A DNA stretch of 64,000 nt. Origin: Halictus rubicundus. Taxonomy: Eukaryota; Arthropoda; Insecta; Hymenoptera; Halictidae. Where the stretch lies: positions 124,001-188,000 of the forward strand of contig NW_027488877.1 in the NCBI RefSeq assembly GCF_050948215.1, in the 5' to 3' direction. The notes beneath the pieces were generated by a model, which was not told the origin of the DNA, did not search any database, and worked only from the letters and a program-made list of their open reading frames with translations. Of this stretch, positions 42,590 through 56,980 are shown one piece after another. How positions within the stretch are numbered: the stretch's first letter is position 1; the number at the start of each line of letters is the position of its first letter. Position numbers and translations under genes: made by a program.

Positions 42590-45100
42590 ATCCTATCCAA
42601 TCCTCTATCCTATCCTATCCTGTATCCTATCCTATCCTATATCCTATCCTATCTTCTATCCTATCCTATCCTCTATCCTATCAAATCCCCTAAACTATAC
42701 TCTGTCCTATCCTATCCTCTATCCTATCCTCTATCCTCTATCCTATCCTATCCTCTATCCTATCCTATCATCTATCCTCTATCCTATCCTATCCTCTATC
42801 CTATAATATCATATATCCGTTCCTATTCTCTATCCTATCCTATCCTCTATCCTATCCTATCCTCTATCCTATCCTATCCTCTATCCTATCCTATCCTCTG
42901 TCCTATCCTATCCTCTATCCTATCCTATCCTCTATCCTATCCTCTATCATGTCGTATCCTCTATCCTACCCTATCCTCTATCCTATCTGATCCTCTATCC
43001 TATCCTATCCTCTATCCTATACAATACGCTATCCTATCCTATCCTCTATCCTATCCTCTATCCTATCCTATCCTCTATCCTATCCTATCCTCTATCCTAT
43101 CCTATCCTCTATCCTATCCTATCCACTATCCTATCCTATCCTCTATCCTATCCTATCCTCTATCCTACCCTATCCTCTATCCTATCCTATCCTATATCCT
43201 ATCCTATCTTCCATCCTATGCTATCCTCTATCCTATCAAATCCCCTAAACTATCCTCTGTCCTATCCTATCCTCTATCCTACCCTATCCTCTATCCTATC
43301 CTATCCTCTATCCTATCCTATCCTCTATCCTATACAATCCTCTATCCTATCCTATCCTCTATCCTATCCTATCCTCTATTCTATCCTATCCTCTATCCTA
43401 TCCTATCCTCTATCCTATCCTATCCACTATCCTATCCACTATCCTATCCTATCCTCTATCCTATCCTATCCTCTATCCTATCCTATCCTCTATCCTAACC
43501 TATCCTTTATCCTATCCTATCCTCTGTCGTATCCTATCCTCTATCCTTTCCTATCGTTTATCCTATCCTCTATCCTATCCTATCCTCTATCATATGCTAT
43601 CCTATATCCTATCCTATCTTCTATCCTATGCTATCCTCTTTCCTATCAAATCCCCTATCCTATCCTCTGTCCTATCCTATCCTCTATCCTACCCTATCCT
43701 CTATCCTATCCTATCCTCTATCCTATCCTATCCTCTATCCTATCCTATCCTCTATCCTATCCTATCCTCTATCCTATAATATCCTCTATCCTATCCTATC
43801 CTCTATCCTATCCTATCCTCTATCCTATCCTATCCTATAACCTACCCTATCCTCTATCCTATCCTATCCTCTATCCTATCCTATCCTCTATTCTATCCTC
43901 TGTCCTATCCTATCCTCTATCCTACCCTATCCTCTATCCTATCCTATCCTCTATCCTATCCTATCCTCTATCCTATCCTATCCTCTATCCTATCCTATGC
44001 TCTATCCTATCCTATCCTCTATCCTATCCTATCCTATATCCTATCCTATCCTATCCTATCCTCTATCCTATCCTATCCTCTATCCTATCCTATCATCTAT
44101 CCTCAATCCTATCCTTTCCTCTATCCTATCCAATCCTCTATCCTATCCTATCCTATCCTCTATCCTATCCTCTATACTATCAAATCCCCTATCCTATCCT
44201 CTGTCCTACCCTATCCTCTGTCCTATCCTATCCTCTATCCTATCCTATCCTCTATCCTATCCTATCCTCTATCCTATCCTATCCTCTATCCTATCCTATC
44301 CTCTATCCTATCCTATCCTCTATCCTATCCTATCCTCTATCCTATCCTATTCTCTATCCTATCCTATCTTCTATCCTATCCTACCAAATCCCCTATCCTA
44401 TTCTCTATCCTATGATATCCTGTATCGTATCCAATCCTCTATCCTATCCTATTATCTATCCTCAATCCTATCCTTTCCTCTATCCTATCCAATCCTCTAT
44501 CCTATCCTATCCTCTATCCTATCCTATCGTCTATCCTATCTTCTATCCTATCCTATCCTCTTTCCTATCAAATCCCCTATCCTATCCTCTATCCTATCCT
44601 ATCCTCTGTCCTATCCTATCCTCTATCCTATCCTATCCTCTATCCTATCCTATCCTCTATCCTATCCTATCCTCTATCCTATACAATCCTCTATCCTATC
44701 CTATCCTCTATCCTATCCTATCCTATCCTCTATCCTATCCTATCCTGTATCCTATCGTATCCTCTATCCTCTATCCTATCCTATCCTCTATCCTATCCTA
44801 TCCTCTATCCTATCCTATCCTCTATCCTATCCTATCCTCTATCCTATCCTATCCTCTATCCTATCCTATCCTCTATCCTATCCTATCCTCTATCCTATCC
44901 TATCCTCTATCCTATCCTATCCTCTATCCTATCCTATCCTCTATCCTATCCTATCCTCTACCTTATCCTATCCTCTATCCTATACAATCCTCTATCCTAT
45001 CCTATCCTCTATCCTATCCTATCCTATCCTATCCTGTATCCTATCGTATCCTCTATCCTCTATCCTATCCTATCCTCTATCCTATCCTATCCTCTATCCT
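42590..45100 (+). repeat. Domain V large block, copy X-prime
   Basis: Match to 37,360-39,850 at an offset of 5,232, later 5,249. Small differences include CTATAACCTACCC near 43,837 against CTATATCCTACCC in copy X, and CTTTCCTATC near 44,560. After about 45,100 it switches to material resembling 40,786-41,155 of the 1,414-bp block, then from 45,478 to material resembling 37,325 onward. Confidence 0.8.
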
Positions 45101-48100
45101 ATCCTATCCTCTATCCTCTATCCAATCCTATCCTCTATCCTATAATATCATATATCCGTTCCTATTCTCTATCCTATCCTATCCTCTATCCTATCCTATC
45201 CTCTATCCTATCCTATCCTCTATCCTATCCTATCCTCTGTCCTATCCTATCCTCTATCCTATCCTATCCTCTATCCTATCCTATCCTATCCTATCCTCTA
45301 TCCTATCCTATCCTCTATCCTATCCTGTCCTATCCTCTATCCTATCCTATCCTCTGTCCTATCGTTTATCCTATCCTATCGTTTATCCTATCCTCTATCC
45401 TATGCTATACTCTATCCTATCCTATCCTCTACCCTATCCTATCCTCTATCCTATACAATACGCTATCCTATCCTATCCTCCATCCTATCCTCTATCCTAT
45501 CCTATCCTCTATCCTATCCTATCCTCTATCCTATCCTATCCTGTATCCTATCCTATCCTATATCCTATCCTATCTTCTATCCTATCCTATCCTCTATCCT
45601 ATCAAATCCCCTAAACTATCCTCTGTCCTATCCTATCCTCTATCCTATCCTCTATCCTCTATCCTATCCTATCCTCTATCCTATCCTATCATCTATCCTC
45701 TATCCTAACCTATCCTCTATCCTATAATATCATATATCCGTTCCTATTCTCTATCCTATCCTATCCTCTATCCTATCCTATCCTCTATCCTATGCTATCC
45801 TCTATCCTATCCTATCCTCTGTCCTATCCTATCCTCTATCCTATCCTATCCTCTATCCTATCCTCTATCATGTCGTATCCTCTATCCTACCCTATCCTCT
45901 ATCCTATCTGATCCTCTATCCTATCCTATCCTCTATCCTATACAATACGCTATCCTATCCTATCCTCTATCCTATCCTCTATCCTATCCTATCCTCTATC
46001 CTATCCTATCCTCTATCCTATCCTATCCTCTATCCTATCCTATCCTCTATCCTATCCTATCCACTATCCTATCCTATCCTCTATCCTATCCTATCCTCTA
46101 TCCTACCCTATCCTCTATCCTATCCTATCCTCTATCCTAACCTATCCTTTATCCTATCCTATCCTCTGTCGTATCCTATCCTCTATCCTTTCCTATCGTT
46201 TATCCTATCCTCTATCCTATCCTATCCTCTATCCTATGCTATCCTATATCCTATCCTATCTTCTATCCTATGCTATCCTCTTTCCTATCAAATCCCCTAT
46301 CCTATCCTCTGTCCTATCCTATCCTCTATCCTACCCTATCCTCTATCCTATCCTATCCGCTATCCTATCCTATCCTCTATCCTATCCTATCCTCTATCCT
46401 ATCCTATCCTCTATCCTATAATATCCTCTATCCTATCCTATCCTCTATCCTATCCTATCCTCTATCCTATCCTATCCTATATCCTACCCTATCCTCTATC
46501 CTATCCTATCCTCTATCCTATCCTATCCTCTATTCTATCCTCTGTCCTATCCTATCCTCTATCCTACCCTATCCTCTATCCTATCCTATCCTCTATCCTA
46601 TCCTATCCTCTATCCTATCCTATCCTCTATCCTATCCTATGCTCTATCCTATCCTATCCTCTATCCTATCCTATCCTATATCCTATCCTATCCTATCCTA
46701 TCCTCTATCCTATCCTATCCTCTATCCTATCCTATCATCTATCCTCAATCCTATCCTTTCCTCTATCCTATCCAATCCTCTATCCTATCCTATCCTATCC
46801 TCTATCCTATCCTCTATACTATCAAATCCCCTATCCTATCCTCTGTCCTACCCTATCCTCTGTCCTATCCTATCCTCTATCCTATCCTATCCTCTATCCT
46901 ATCCTATCCTCTATCCTATCCTATCCTCTATCCTATCCTATCCTCTATCCTATCCTATCCTCTATCCTATCCTATCCTCTATCCTATCCTATTCTCTATC
47001 CTATCCTATCTTCTATCCTATCCTACCAAATCCCCTATCCTATTCTCTATCCTATGATATCCTGTATCGTATCCAATCCTCTATCCTATCCTATTATCTA
47101 TCCTCAATCCTATCCTTTCCTCTATCCTATCCTATCCTCTGTCCTATCCTATCCTCTATCCTATCCTATCCTCTATCCTATCCTATCCTCTATCCTATCC
47201 TATCCTCTATCCTATACAATCCTCTATCCTATCCTATCCTCTATCCTATCCTATCCTATCCTCTATCCTATCCTATCCTGTATCCTATCGTATCCTCTAT
47301 CCTATCCTATCCTCTATCCTATCCTATCCTCTATCCTATCCTATCCTCTATCCTATCCTATCCTCTATCCTATCCTATCCTCTATCCTATCCTATCCTCT
47401 ATCCTATCCTATCCTCTATCCTATCCTATCCTCTATCCTATCCTATCCTCTATCCTATCCTATCCTCTACCTTATCCTATCCTCTATCCTATACAATCCT
47501 CTATCCTATCCTATCCTCTATCCTATCCTATCCTATCCTATCCTGTATCCTATCGTATCCTCTATCCTCTATCCTATCCTATCCACTATCCTATCCTATC
47601 CTCTATCCTATCCTATCGTCTATCCTATCTTCTATCCTATCCTATGCTCTATCCTATCAAATCCCCTATCCTATCCTCTATCCTATCCTATCCTCTGTCC
47701 TATCCTATCCTCTATCCTATCCTATCCTCTATCCTATCCTATCCTCTATCCTATCCTATCCTCTAACCTATCCTATCCTCTATCCTATCCTATCCTCTAT
47801 CCTATCTTATCTTCTATCTTATCCTATCACCTATCCTATCCTATCCTCTATCCTATCTTATCTTCTATCTTATCCTATCACCTATCCTATCAAATCCCCT
47901 ATCCTATTCTCTATCCTATCCTATCCTGTATCCTATCCAATCCTCTATCCTATCCTATCATCTATCCTCAATCCTATCCTCTATCCTATCCTATCCTCTA
48001 TCCTATAATATCATATATCCGTTCCTATTCTCTATCCTATCCTATCCTCTATCCTATCCTATCCTCTATCCTATCCTATCCTCTATCCTATCCTATCCTC

Positions 48101-48700
48101 TGTCCTATCCTATCCTCTATCCTATACTATACTCTATCCTATCCTATCCTCTACCCTATCCTATCCTCTATCCTATACAATACGCTATCCTATCCTATCC
48201 TCTATCCTATCCTCTATCCTATCCTATCCTCTATCCAATCCTATCCTCTATCCTATCCTATACTGTATCCTATCCTCTTCTATATCCTATCCTATCTTCT
48301 ATCCTATCCTATCCTCTATCCTATCAAATCCCCTAAACTATCCTCTGTCCTATCCTATCCTCTATCCTATCCTCTATCCTCTATCCTATCCTATCCTCTA
48401 TCCTATAATATCATATATCCGTTCCTATTCTCTATCCTATCCTATCCTCTATCCTATCCAATCCTCTATCCTATCCTATCCTCTATCCTATCCTATCCTC
48501 TAGCCTATACAATCCTCTATCCTACCCTATCCTCTATCCTATCCTATCCTCTATTCTATCCTATCCTCTATCATATCCTATCCTCTATCCTATCCTATCC
48601 TCTATCCTAACATATCCTTTATCCTATCCTATCCTCTGTCGTATCCTATCCTCTATCCTTTCCTATCGTTTATCCTATCCTCTATCCTATCGTATACTCT

Positions 48701-51700
48701 ATCCTATCCTATCCTCTATCCTATGCTATCCTATATCCCATCCTATCTTCTATCCTATCCTATCCTCTATCCTATCAAATCCCCTATCCTATCCTCTGTC
48801 CTATCCTATCCTCTATCCTACCCTATCCTCTATCCTATCCTATCCTCTATCCTATCCTATCCTCTATCCTATCCTATCCTCTATCCTATCCTATCCTCTA
48901 TCCTATACAATCCTCTATCCTATCCTATCCTCTATCCTATCCTATCCTCTATCCTATACAATCCTCTATCCTATCCTATCCTCTATCCTATCCTATCCTC
49001 TATCCTATTCTCTATCCTATCCTATCCTCTATCCTATCCTATCCTCTATCCTATCCTATCCTCTATCCTATCCTATCCTCTATCCTATCCTGTCCTCTAT
49101 CCTATCCTATCCTCTATCCTATCCTATCCTATATCCTATCCTATACTCTATCCTATCCTATCCTCTATCCTATCCTATCCTCTATCCTATGCTATCCTCT
49201 ATCCTATCCTATCCTCTAACCTATCCTATCCTCTGTCCTATCCTATCCTCTATCCTATCCTATCCTCTATCCTATCCTCTATCCTATGCTATCCTCTATC
49301 CTATCCTATCCTCTATCCTATCCTATCCTCTGTCCTATCCTATCCTCTATCCTATCCTATCCTCTATCCTATCCTCTATCCAATCCTCTATCCTATCCTC
49401 TATACTATCAAATCCCCTATCCTATCCTCTGTCCTATCCTATCCTCTATCCTATCCTATCCTCTATCCTATCCTATCCTCTATCCTATCCTATCCTCTAT
49501 CCTCTCCTATCCTCTATCCTATCCTATCCTCTATCCTATCCTATGCTCTATCCTATCCTATCCTCTATCCTATCCTCTATCCTATCCTATCCTCTGTCCT
49601 ATCCTATCCTCTATCCTATCCTATCCTCTATCCTATCCTATCCTCTATCCTATCCTCTATCCTACCCTATCCTCTATCCTATCTGATCCTCTATCCTATC
49701 CTATCCTCTATCCTATCAAATCCCTTACCCTATGCTCTATCCTATCCTACCCTCTATAATACCGTATACTCTATCGTATCCTATCCTCTATCCTATAATA
49801 TCATCTATCCGTTCCTATTCTCTATCCTATCCTCTATCCTATCCTATCCTCTATCCTATCCTATCCTCTATCCTATCCTATCCTCTATCCTATCGTATCC
49901 TCTATCCTATCCTATCCTCTATCCTATCCTATCCTCTATCCTATCCTATCCTCTATCCTATCCTATCCTCTATCCTATCCTATCCTCTATCCTATCCTAT
50001 CCTCTATCCTCTATCCTATCCTATCCTCTATCCTCTATCCTATCCTATCCTCTATCCTATAATATCATATATCCGTTCCTATTCTCTATCCTATCCTATC
50101 CTCTTCCTATCCTATCTTCTATCCTATCCTATCCTCTATCCTATCCTATCCTCTATCCTATCCTATCCTCTATCCTATCCTATCCTGTATCCTATCCTAT
50201 CCTATATCCTATCCTATCTTCTATCCTATCCTATCCTCTATCCTATCAAATCCCCTAAACTATCCTCTGTCCTATCCTATCCTCTATCCTATCCTCTATC
50301 CTCTATCCTATCCTATCCTCTATCCTATCCTATCCTCTATCCTATAATATCATATATCCGTTCCTATTCTCTATCCTATCCTATCCTCTATCCTATCCAA
50401 TCCTCTATCCTATCCTATCCTCTATCCTATCCTATCCTCTAGCCTATACAATCCTCTATCCTACCCTATCCTCTATCCTATCCTATCCTCTATTCTATCC
50501 TATCCTCTATCATATCCTATCCTCTATCCTATCCTATCCTCTATCCTAACCTATCCTTTATCCTATCCTATCCTCTGTCGTATCCTATCCTCTATCCTTT
50601 CCTATCGTTTATCCTATCCTCTATCCTATCGTATACTCTATCCTATCCTATCCTCTATCCTATGCTATCCTATATCCCATCCTATCTTCTATCCTATCCT
50701 ATCCTCTATCCTATCAAATCCCCTATCCTATCCTCTGTCCTATCCTATCCTCTATCCTACCCTATCCTCTATCCTATCCTATCCTCTATCCTATCCTATC
50801 CTATCCTCTATCCTATCCTACCCTCTATCCTATCCTATCCTCTATCCTATCCTATCCTCTATCCTATCCTATCGTTTATCCTATCCTCTATCCTATCCTA
50901 TCCTCTATCCTATCCTATCCTCTATCCTATTCTCTATCCTATCCTATCCTCTATCCTATCCTATCCTCTATCCTATCCTATCCTCTATCCTATCCTATCC
51001 TCTATCCTATCCTCTATCCTATGCTATCCTCTATCCTATCCTATCCTCTATCCTATCCTATCCTCTGTCCTATCCTATCCTCTATCCTATCCTATCCTCT
51101 ATCCTATCCTCTATCCAATCCTCTATCCTATCCTCTATACTATCAAATCCCCTATCCTATCCTCTGTCCTATCCTATCCTCTATCCTATCTTATCTTCTA
51201 TCTTATCCTATCACCTATCCTATCAAATCCCCTATCCTATTCTCTATCCTATCCTATCCTGTATCCTATCCAATCCTCTATCCTATCCTATCATCTATCC
51301 TCAATCCTATCCTCTATCCTATCCTATCCTCTATCCTATAATATCATATATCCGTTCCTATTCTCTATCCTATCCTATCCTCTATCCTATCCTATCCTCT
51401 ATCCTATCCTATCCTCTATCCTATCCTATCCTCTGTCCTATCCTATCCTCTATCCTATACTATACTCTATCCTATCCTATCCTCTACCCTATCCTATCCT
51501 CTATCCTATACAATACGCTATCCTATCCTATCCTCTATCCTATCCTCTATCCTATCCTATCCTCTATCCAATCCTATCCTCTATCCTATCCTATACTGTA
51601 TCCTATCCTCTTCTATATCCTATCCTATCTTCTATCCTATCCTATCCTCTATCCTATCAAATCCCCTAAACTATCCTCTGTCCTATCCTATCCTCTATCC

Positions 51701-52721
51701 TATCCTCTATCCTCTATCCTATCCTATCCTCTATCCTATAATATCATATATCCGTTCCTATTCTCTATCCTATCCTATCCTCTATCCTATCCAATCCTCT
51801 ATCCTATCCTATCCTCTATCCTATCCTATCCTCTAGCCTATACAATCCTCTATCCTACCCTATCCTCTATCCTATCCTATCCTCTATTCTATCCTATCCT
51901 CTATCCTATCCAATCCTCTATCCTATCCTATCCTCTATCCTATCCTATCCTCTAGCCTATACAATCCTCTATCCTACCCTATCCTCTATCCTATCCTATC
52001 CTCTATCCTATCCTATCCACTATCCTATCCTATCCTCTATCCTATCCTATCCTCTATCCTATACAATCCTCTATCCTATCCTATCCTCTATCCTATCCTA
52101 TCCTCTATCCTATACAATCCTCTATCCTATCCTATCCTCTATCCTATCCTATCCTCTATCCTATTCTCTATCCTATCCTATCCTCTATCCTATCCTATCC
52201 TCTATCCTATCCTATCCTCTATCCTATCCTATCCTCTATCCTATCCTGTCCTCTATCCTATCCTATCCTCTATCCTATCCTATCCTATATCCTATCCTAT
52301 ACTCTATCCTATCCTATCCTCTATCCTATCCTATCCTCTATCCTATGCTATCCTCTATCCTATCCTATCCTCTAACCTATCCTATCCTCTGTCCTATCCT
52401 ATCCTCTATCCTATCCTATCCTCTATACTATCCTCTATCCTATGCTATCCTCTATCCTATCCTATCCTCTATCCTATCCTATCCTCTGTCCTATCCTATC
52501 CTCTATCCTATCCTATCCTCTATCCTATCCTCTATCCAATCCTCTATCCTATCCTCTATACTATCAAATCCCCTATCCTATCCTCTGTCCTATCCTATCC
52601 TCTATCCTATCCTATCCTCTATCCTATCCTATCCTCTATCCTATCCTATCCTCTATCCTCTCCTATCCTCTATCCTATCCTATCCTCTATCCTATCCTAT
52701 GCTCTATCCTATCCTATCCTC
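48701..52721 (+). repeat. Array domain VI (return of domain IV-type units)
   Basis: TATGCTATCCTATATCC units reappear with ATG at 48,723 and 50,662 (1,939 bp apart). The paired TATGCTATCC markers spaced 97 bp appear at 49,189/49,286 and 52,345/52,442, an offset of 3,156 bp between pairs. The block stops near 52,721, in the middle of the series that follows the 52,442 marker. No gene is present. Confidence 0.87.
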
Positions 52722-54639
52722 TATCCCATCCTATCCGCTATCGTATCCCATCCTCTATCCTATGCTATCCTCTATCACATCCTATCCACTGTCCTTTCCT
52801 ATCCTCTATCCAATACTATCCTCCATCCTATCCTGTCCTCTATCCTATCCTATCCTCTATCCTATCCTATCCTCTATCTAATCCTATCCTCTATACCATC
52901 CTATCCTCTATCCAATCCTATCCTCTATCATATCCTATCGTTTATCCTATCCTATCCTCTATCCTATTCTATCCTCTATCGTATCCTGTCCTCTATCCTA
53001 CCCTACCATCTATCCTATCCTATCCTCTATCCCATCCTATGCTCTATCCTATCCTATCCTCGATACTATCCTATCCTCTATCCAATCCTGTCCTCTATCC
53101 TATCCTATCTTCTATCCTATCCTATCCTCTATCTAATCCTATCCTCTATACCATCCTATCCTCGATCATATCCTATCCTCTATCCTATCCTATCCTCTAT
53201 CGTATCCTATCCCCCATCCTATCCTATCCTCAATCCTATTATATCCTCCATCCTATCCTATCCTCTATCCTATCCTATCCTCTATCCTTTCCTATCCTCT
53301 ATCTTATCCTATCCTCAAACCTATCCTATCCTCTATACTTTCCTATCCTCTATCCTATCCTATCCTCTATCCTATCCTCTATCCTATCCTATCCTATCCT
53401 ATATCCTATCCTGTCCTCTATCCTATCCTATCTTCTATCTTATCATATCCTCTATCCCATCCTATCCTCCATCCTATCCTCCATCCTATCCTATCCTCTA
53501 TCCTATACTATCCTCTATCCTATCCTATCCTCTATCGTATCCTATCCTCTATCCTATCTTATCCGCTGTCCAATCCTATCCTCTATCCTATTCTAGCCTC
53601 TATCCTATCCTATCGTCTAACCTTTCCTATCCTCTATACTCTCCTCTATCGTATCCTATCCTCTATCGTAACCTACCATCTATCCTATCCTATCCTCTAT
53701 CCCATCCTATCCGCTATCGTATCCCATCCTCTATCCTATGCTATCCTCTATCATATCCTATCCTCTATCCTATCCTATCCTCTATCTCATCCTATCCTCT
53801 ATTCCATCCTATCCTCTATTCCATCCTATCCTCCACCCTATCCTATCCTCTATCCTATTCTACCCTCTATCCAATCCTATCCTCTATCCTATCCTATCCT
53901 CTATCCTATCCTATCCTCTATCCTATCCTATCCTCTATCCTATCCTATCCGCTATCCTATCCTATCCTCTATCCTATCCTATCATTTATCCTATCCGATC
54001 CTCTATCCTATCCTATCCTCTATCCTATCCTATCCTCTATCCTATCCTATCTTCTATCTTATCATATCCTCTATCCCATCCTATCCTCCATCCTATCCTA
54101 TCCTCTATCCTATACTATCCTCTATCCTAACCTATCCTCTACCGTATCCTACCATCTATCCTACCATGTGTCCTAACTTCTATCACATCCTATCCACTGT
54201 CCTTTCCTACCCTCTATCTTATCCTATCCTCTATCCAATACTATCCTCCATCCTATCCTATCCTCTATCGTATCCTATCCTCTATCCAATCCTATCCTCT
54301 ATCGTACCCTATCGTTTATCCTATCCCATCATCTATCCTATTCTATCCTCTATCGTATCCTGTCCTCTATCCTATCCTACCATCTATCCTATCCTATCCT
54401 CTTTCCCATCCTATGCTCTATCCTATCCTATCCTCGATCCTATCCTATCCTCTATCCAATCCTATACTCTATCCGATCCTATCCTTTATCCTATCCTATC
54501 CTCTATCTAATCCTATCCTCTATCCGATCCTATCCTCTATCCGATCCTATCCTCTATCCTCTCCTATCCTCAGTCTTATCCTATCCTCTATCCCATCCTG
54601 TCCTCCATCTTATCCTATCCTCGATCCTATCCTATCCTC

Positions 54640-55045
54640 TATCCTATCCTATCTTCTATCTTATCATATCCTCTATCCCATCCTATCCTCCATCCTATCC
54701 TATCCTCTATCCTATCCTATCCTCTATCCCATCCTATCCGCTATCGTATCCCATCCTCTATCCTATGCTATTATCTATCACATCCTATCCACTGTCCTTT
54801 CCTATCCTCTATCCAATACTATCCTCCATCCTATCCTATCCTCTATCCTATCCTATCTTCTATCTTATCATATCCTCTATCCCATCCTATCCTCCATCCT
54901 ATCCTATCCTCTATCCTATCCTATCCTCTATCCCATCCTATCCGCTATCGTATCCCATCCTCTATCCTATGCTATTATCTATCACATCCTATCCACTGTC
55001 CTTTCCTATCCTCTATCCAATACTATCCTCCATCCTATCCTATCC
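54640..55045 (+). repeat. 204-bp (12-unit) tandem duplication
   Basis: CACATCC occurs at 54,779 and 54,983, and ATCTTC at 54,651 and 54,855, both exactly 204 bp apart (12 times 17). The rare GCTATTATC variant just before CACATCC is present in both copies and in no other CACATCC copy in the window, which supports a recent local duplication. Confidence 0.83.
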
Positions 55046-56739
55046 TCTATCGTATCCTATCCTCTATCCAATCCTATCCTCTATCATATCCTATCGTTTA
55101 TCCTATCCTATCCTCTATCCTATTCTATCCTCTATCGTATGTTGTCCTCTATCCTACCCTACCATCTATCCTATCCTATCCTCTATCCCATCCTATGCTC
55201 TATCCTATCCTATCCTCGATACTATCCTATCCTCTATCCAATCCTGTCCTCTATCCTATCCTATCCTCTATCCTATCCTATCCTCTATCTAATCCTATCC
55301 TCTGTCCTATCCTATCCTCTATCCTATCCCATCCTCAGTCTTATCCTATCCTCTATCCCATCCTATCCTCCATCTTATCCTACCCTCTATCCTATCCTAT
55401 CCTGTATCTCATCCTATCCTCTATACCATCCTATCCTCGATCCTATCCTATCCTCTATCCTATCCTATCCTCTATCGTATCCTATCCCCCATCCTATCCT
55501 ATCCTCAATCCTATTATATCATCCATCCTATCCTATCCTCTATCCTATCCTATCCTCTATCCTTTCCTATCCTCTATCTTATCCTATCCTCTATCCCATC
55601 CTGTCCTCCATCTTATCCTATCCTCTATCCCATCCTATCCTCCATCCTCACCTATCCTCTATCCAATCCTATCCTCTATCCTATTCTACCCTCTATCGAA
55701 ACCTATCCTCTATGATATCCTATCCTCTATCCAATCCTATCCTCTATCCAATCCTATCCTCTATCGTATCCTATCCTTTATCCTATCCTATCCTCTATCC
55801 TATTCTATCATCTATCGTATCCTATCCTCTATTCTATCCTATCCTCTATCCTACCCAATCCCCAATCGTATCCTCTATCCTATCCTATCCTCTATCCTAT
55901 CCTATCCTCTATCCTATCCTATCCCCTATCCTGTCCTATCCTCAAACCTATCCTATCCTCTATACTTTCCTATCCTCTATCCTATCCTATCCTCTATCCT
56001 ATCCTATCCTCTATCCTATCCTATCATTTATCCTATCCGATCCTCTATCCTATCCTATCCTCTATCCTATCCTATCCTGTATCCTATCCTATCCTATCTT
56101 CTATCCTATCCTATCCTCAATCCTATGCTATCATCTATAATATCCTATGCTCTATCCTATCCTATCCTCTATCCTATCCTATCCTATCCTATCCTATCCT
56201 CTATCCTATCCTATCCTCTATCCTATACTATCCTCTATCCTGTCCTATCCTCAATCCTATCCTATCCTCTATACTTTCCTATCCTCTATCCTATCCTATC
56301 CTCTATCCTATTCTATCCTCTATCGTATCCTGTCCTCTATTCAATCCTATCCTCTATCCTATCCTATCCTCTATCCTATCCTATCCTCTATCCTATCCTA
56401 TCCTCTATCCCATCCTATGCTCTATCCTATCCTATCCTCGATACTATCCTATCCTCTATCCAATCCTATCCTCTATCCTATCCTATCCTCTATTCAATCC
56501 TATCCTCTATCCTATCCTATCCTCTATCCTATCCTATCCTCTATCCTTTCCTATCCTCTATCTTATCCTATCCTCTATCCCATCCTGTCCTGCATCTTAT
56601 CCTATCCTCTATCCCATCCTATCCTCCATCCTCACCTATCCTCTATCCAATCCTATCCTCTATCCTATTCTACCCTCTATCGAAACCTATCCTCTATGAT
56701 ATCCTATCCTCTATCCAATCCTATCCTCTATCCAATCCT

Positions 56740-56980
56740 ATCCTCTATCGTATCCTATCCTTTATCCTATCCTATCCTCTATCCTATTCTATCATCTATC
56801 GTATCCTATCCTCCATCTTATCCTATCCTCTATCGTATCCCATCCTCTATCCAATCCTATCCTCTATCGTATCCTATCCTTTATCCTATCCTATCCTCTA
56901 TCCTATTCTATCATCTATCGTATCCTATCCTCCATCTTATCCTATCCTCTATCGTATCCCATCCTCTATCCAATCCTGTC
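56740..56980 (+). repeat. 119-bp (7-unit) tandem duplication
   Basis: The series TATCGTATCC, TTTATCC, TATTCTATCATC, CTCCATCTTATCC, CGTATCCCATCC occurs twice in succession. TTTATCC is at 56,761 and 56,880, 119 bp apart, which is 7 times 17. Confidence 0.8.

Larger units (their letters stand above)
37321..48700 (+). repeat. Array domain V (mosaic of earlier variant families)
   Basis: Landmarks of domain IV (CGTTTATCC, TATGCTATCC at 38,362, 43,594 and 46,236), domain I (CATGTCG, ACCGTATAC, CCGTTC) and domain II (TATGATATCC at 39,180, 44,413 and 47,054; ACCTTATCC; CGTATCC) are interleaved. Two kinds of large duplication are seen: a block of about 2.5 kb repeated at an offset of 5,232 bp, and a 1,414-bp tandem duplication lying between its two copies. 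A third relative of the first block begins near 45,480 (offset 8,153 from 37,325). No gene is present. Confidence 0.85.
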
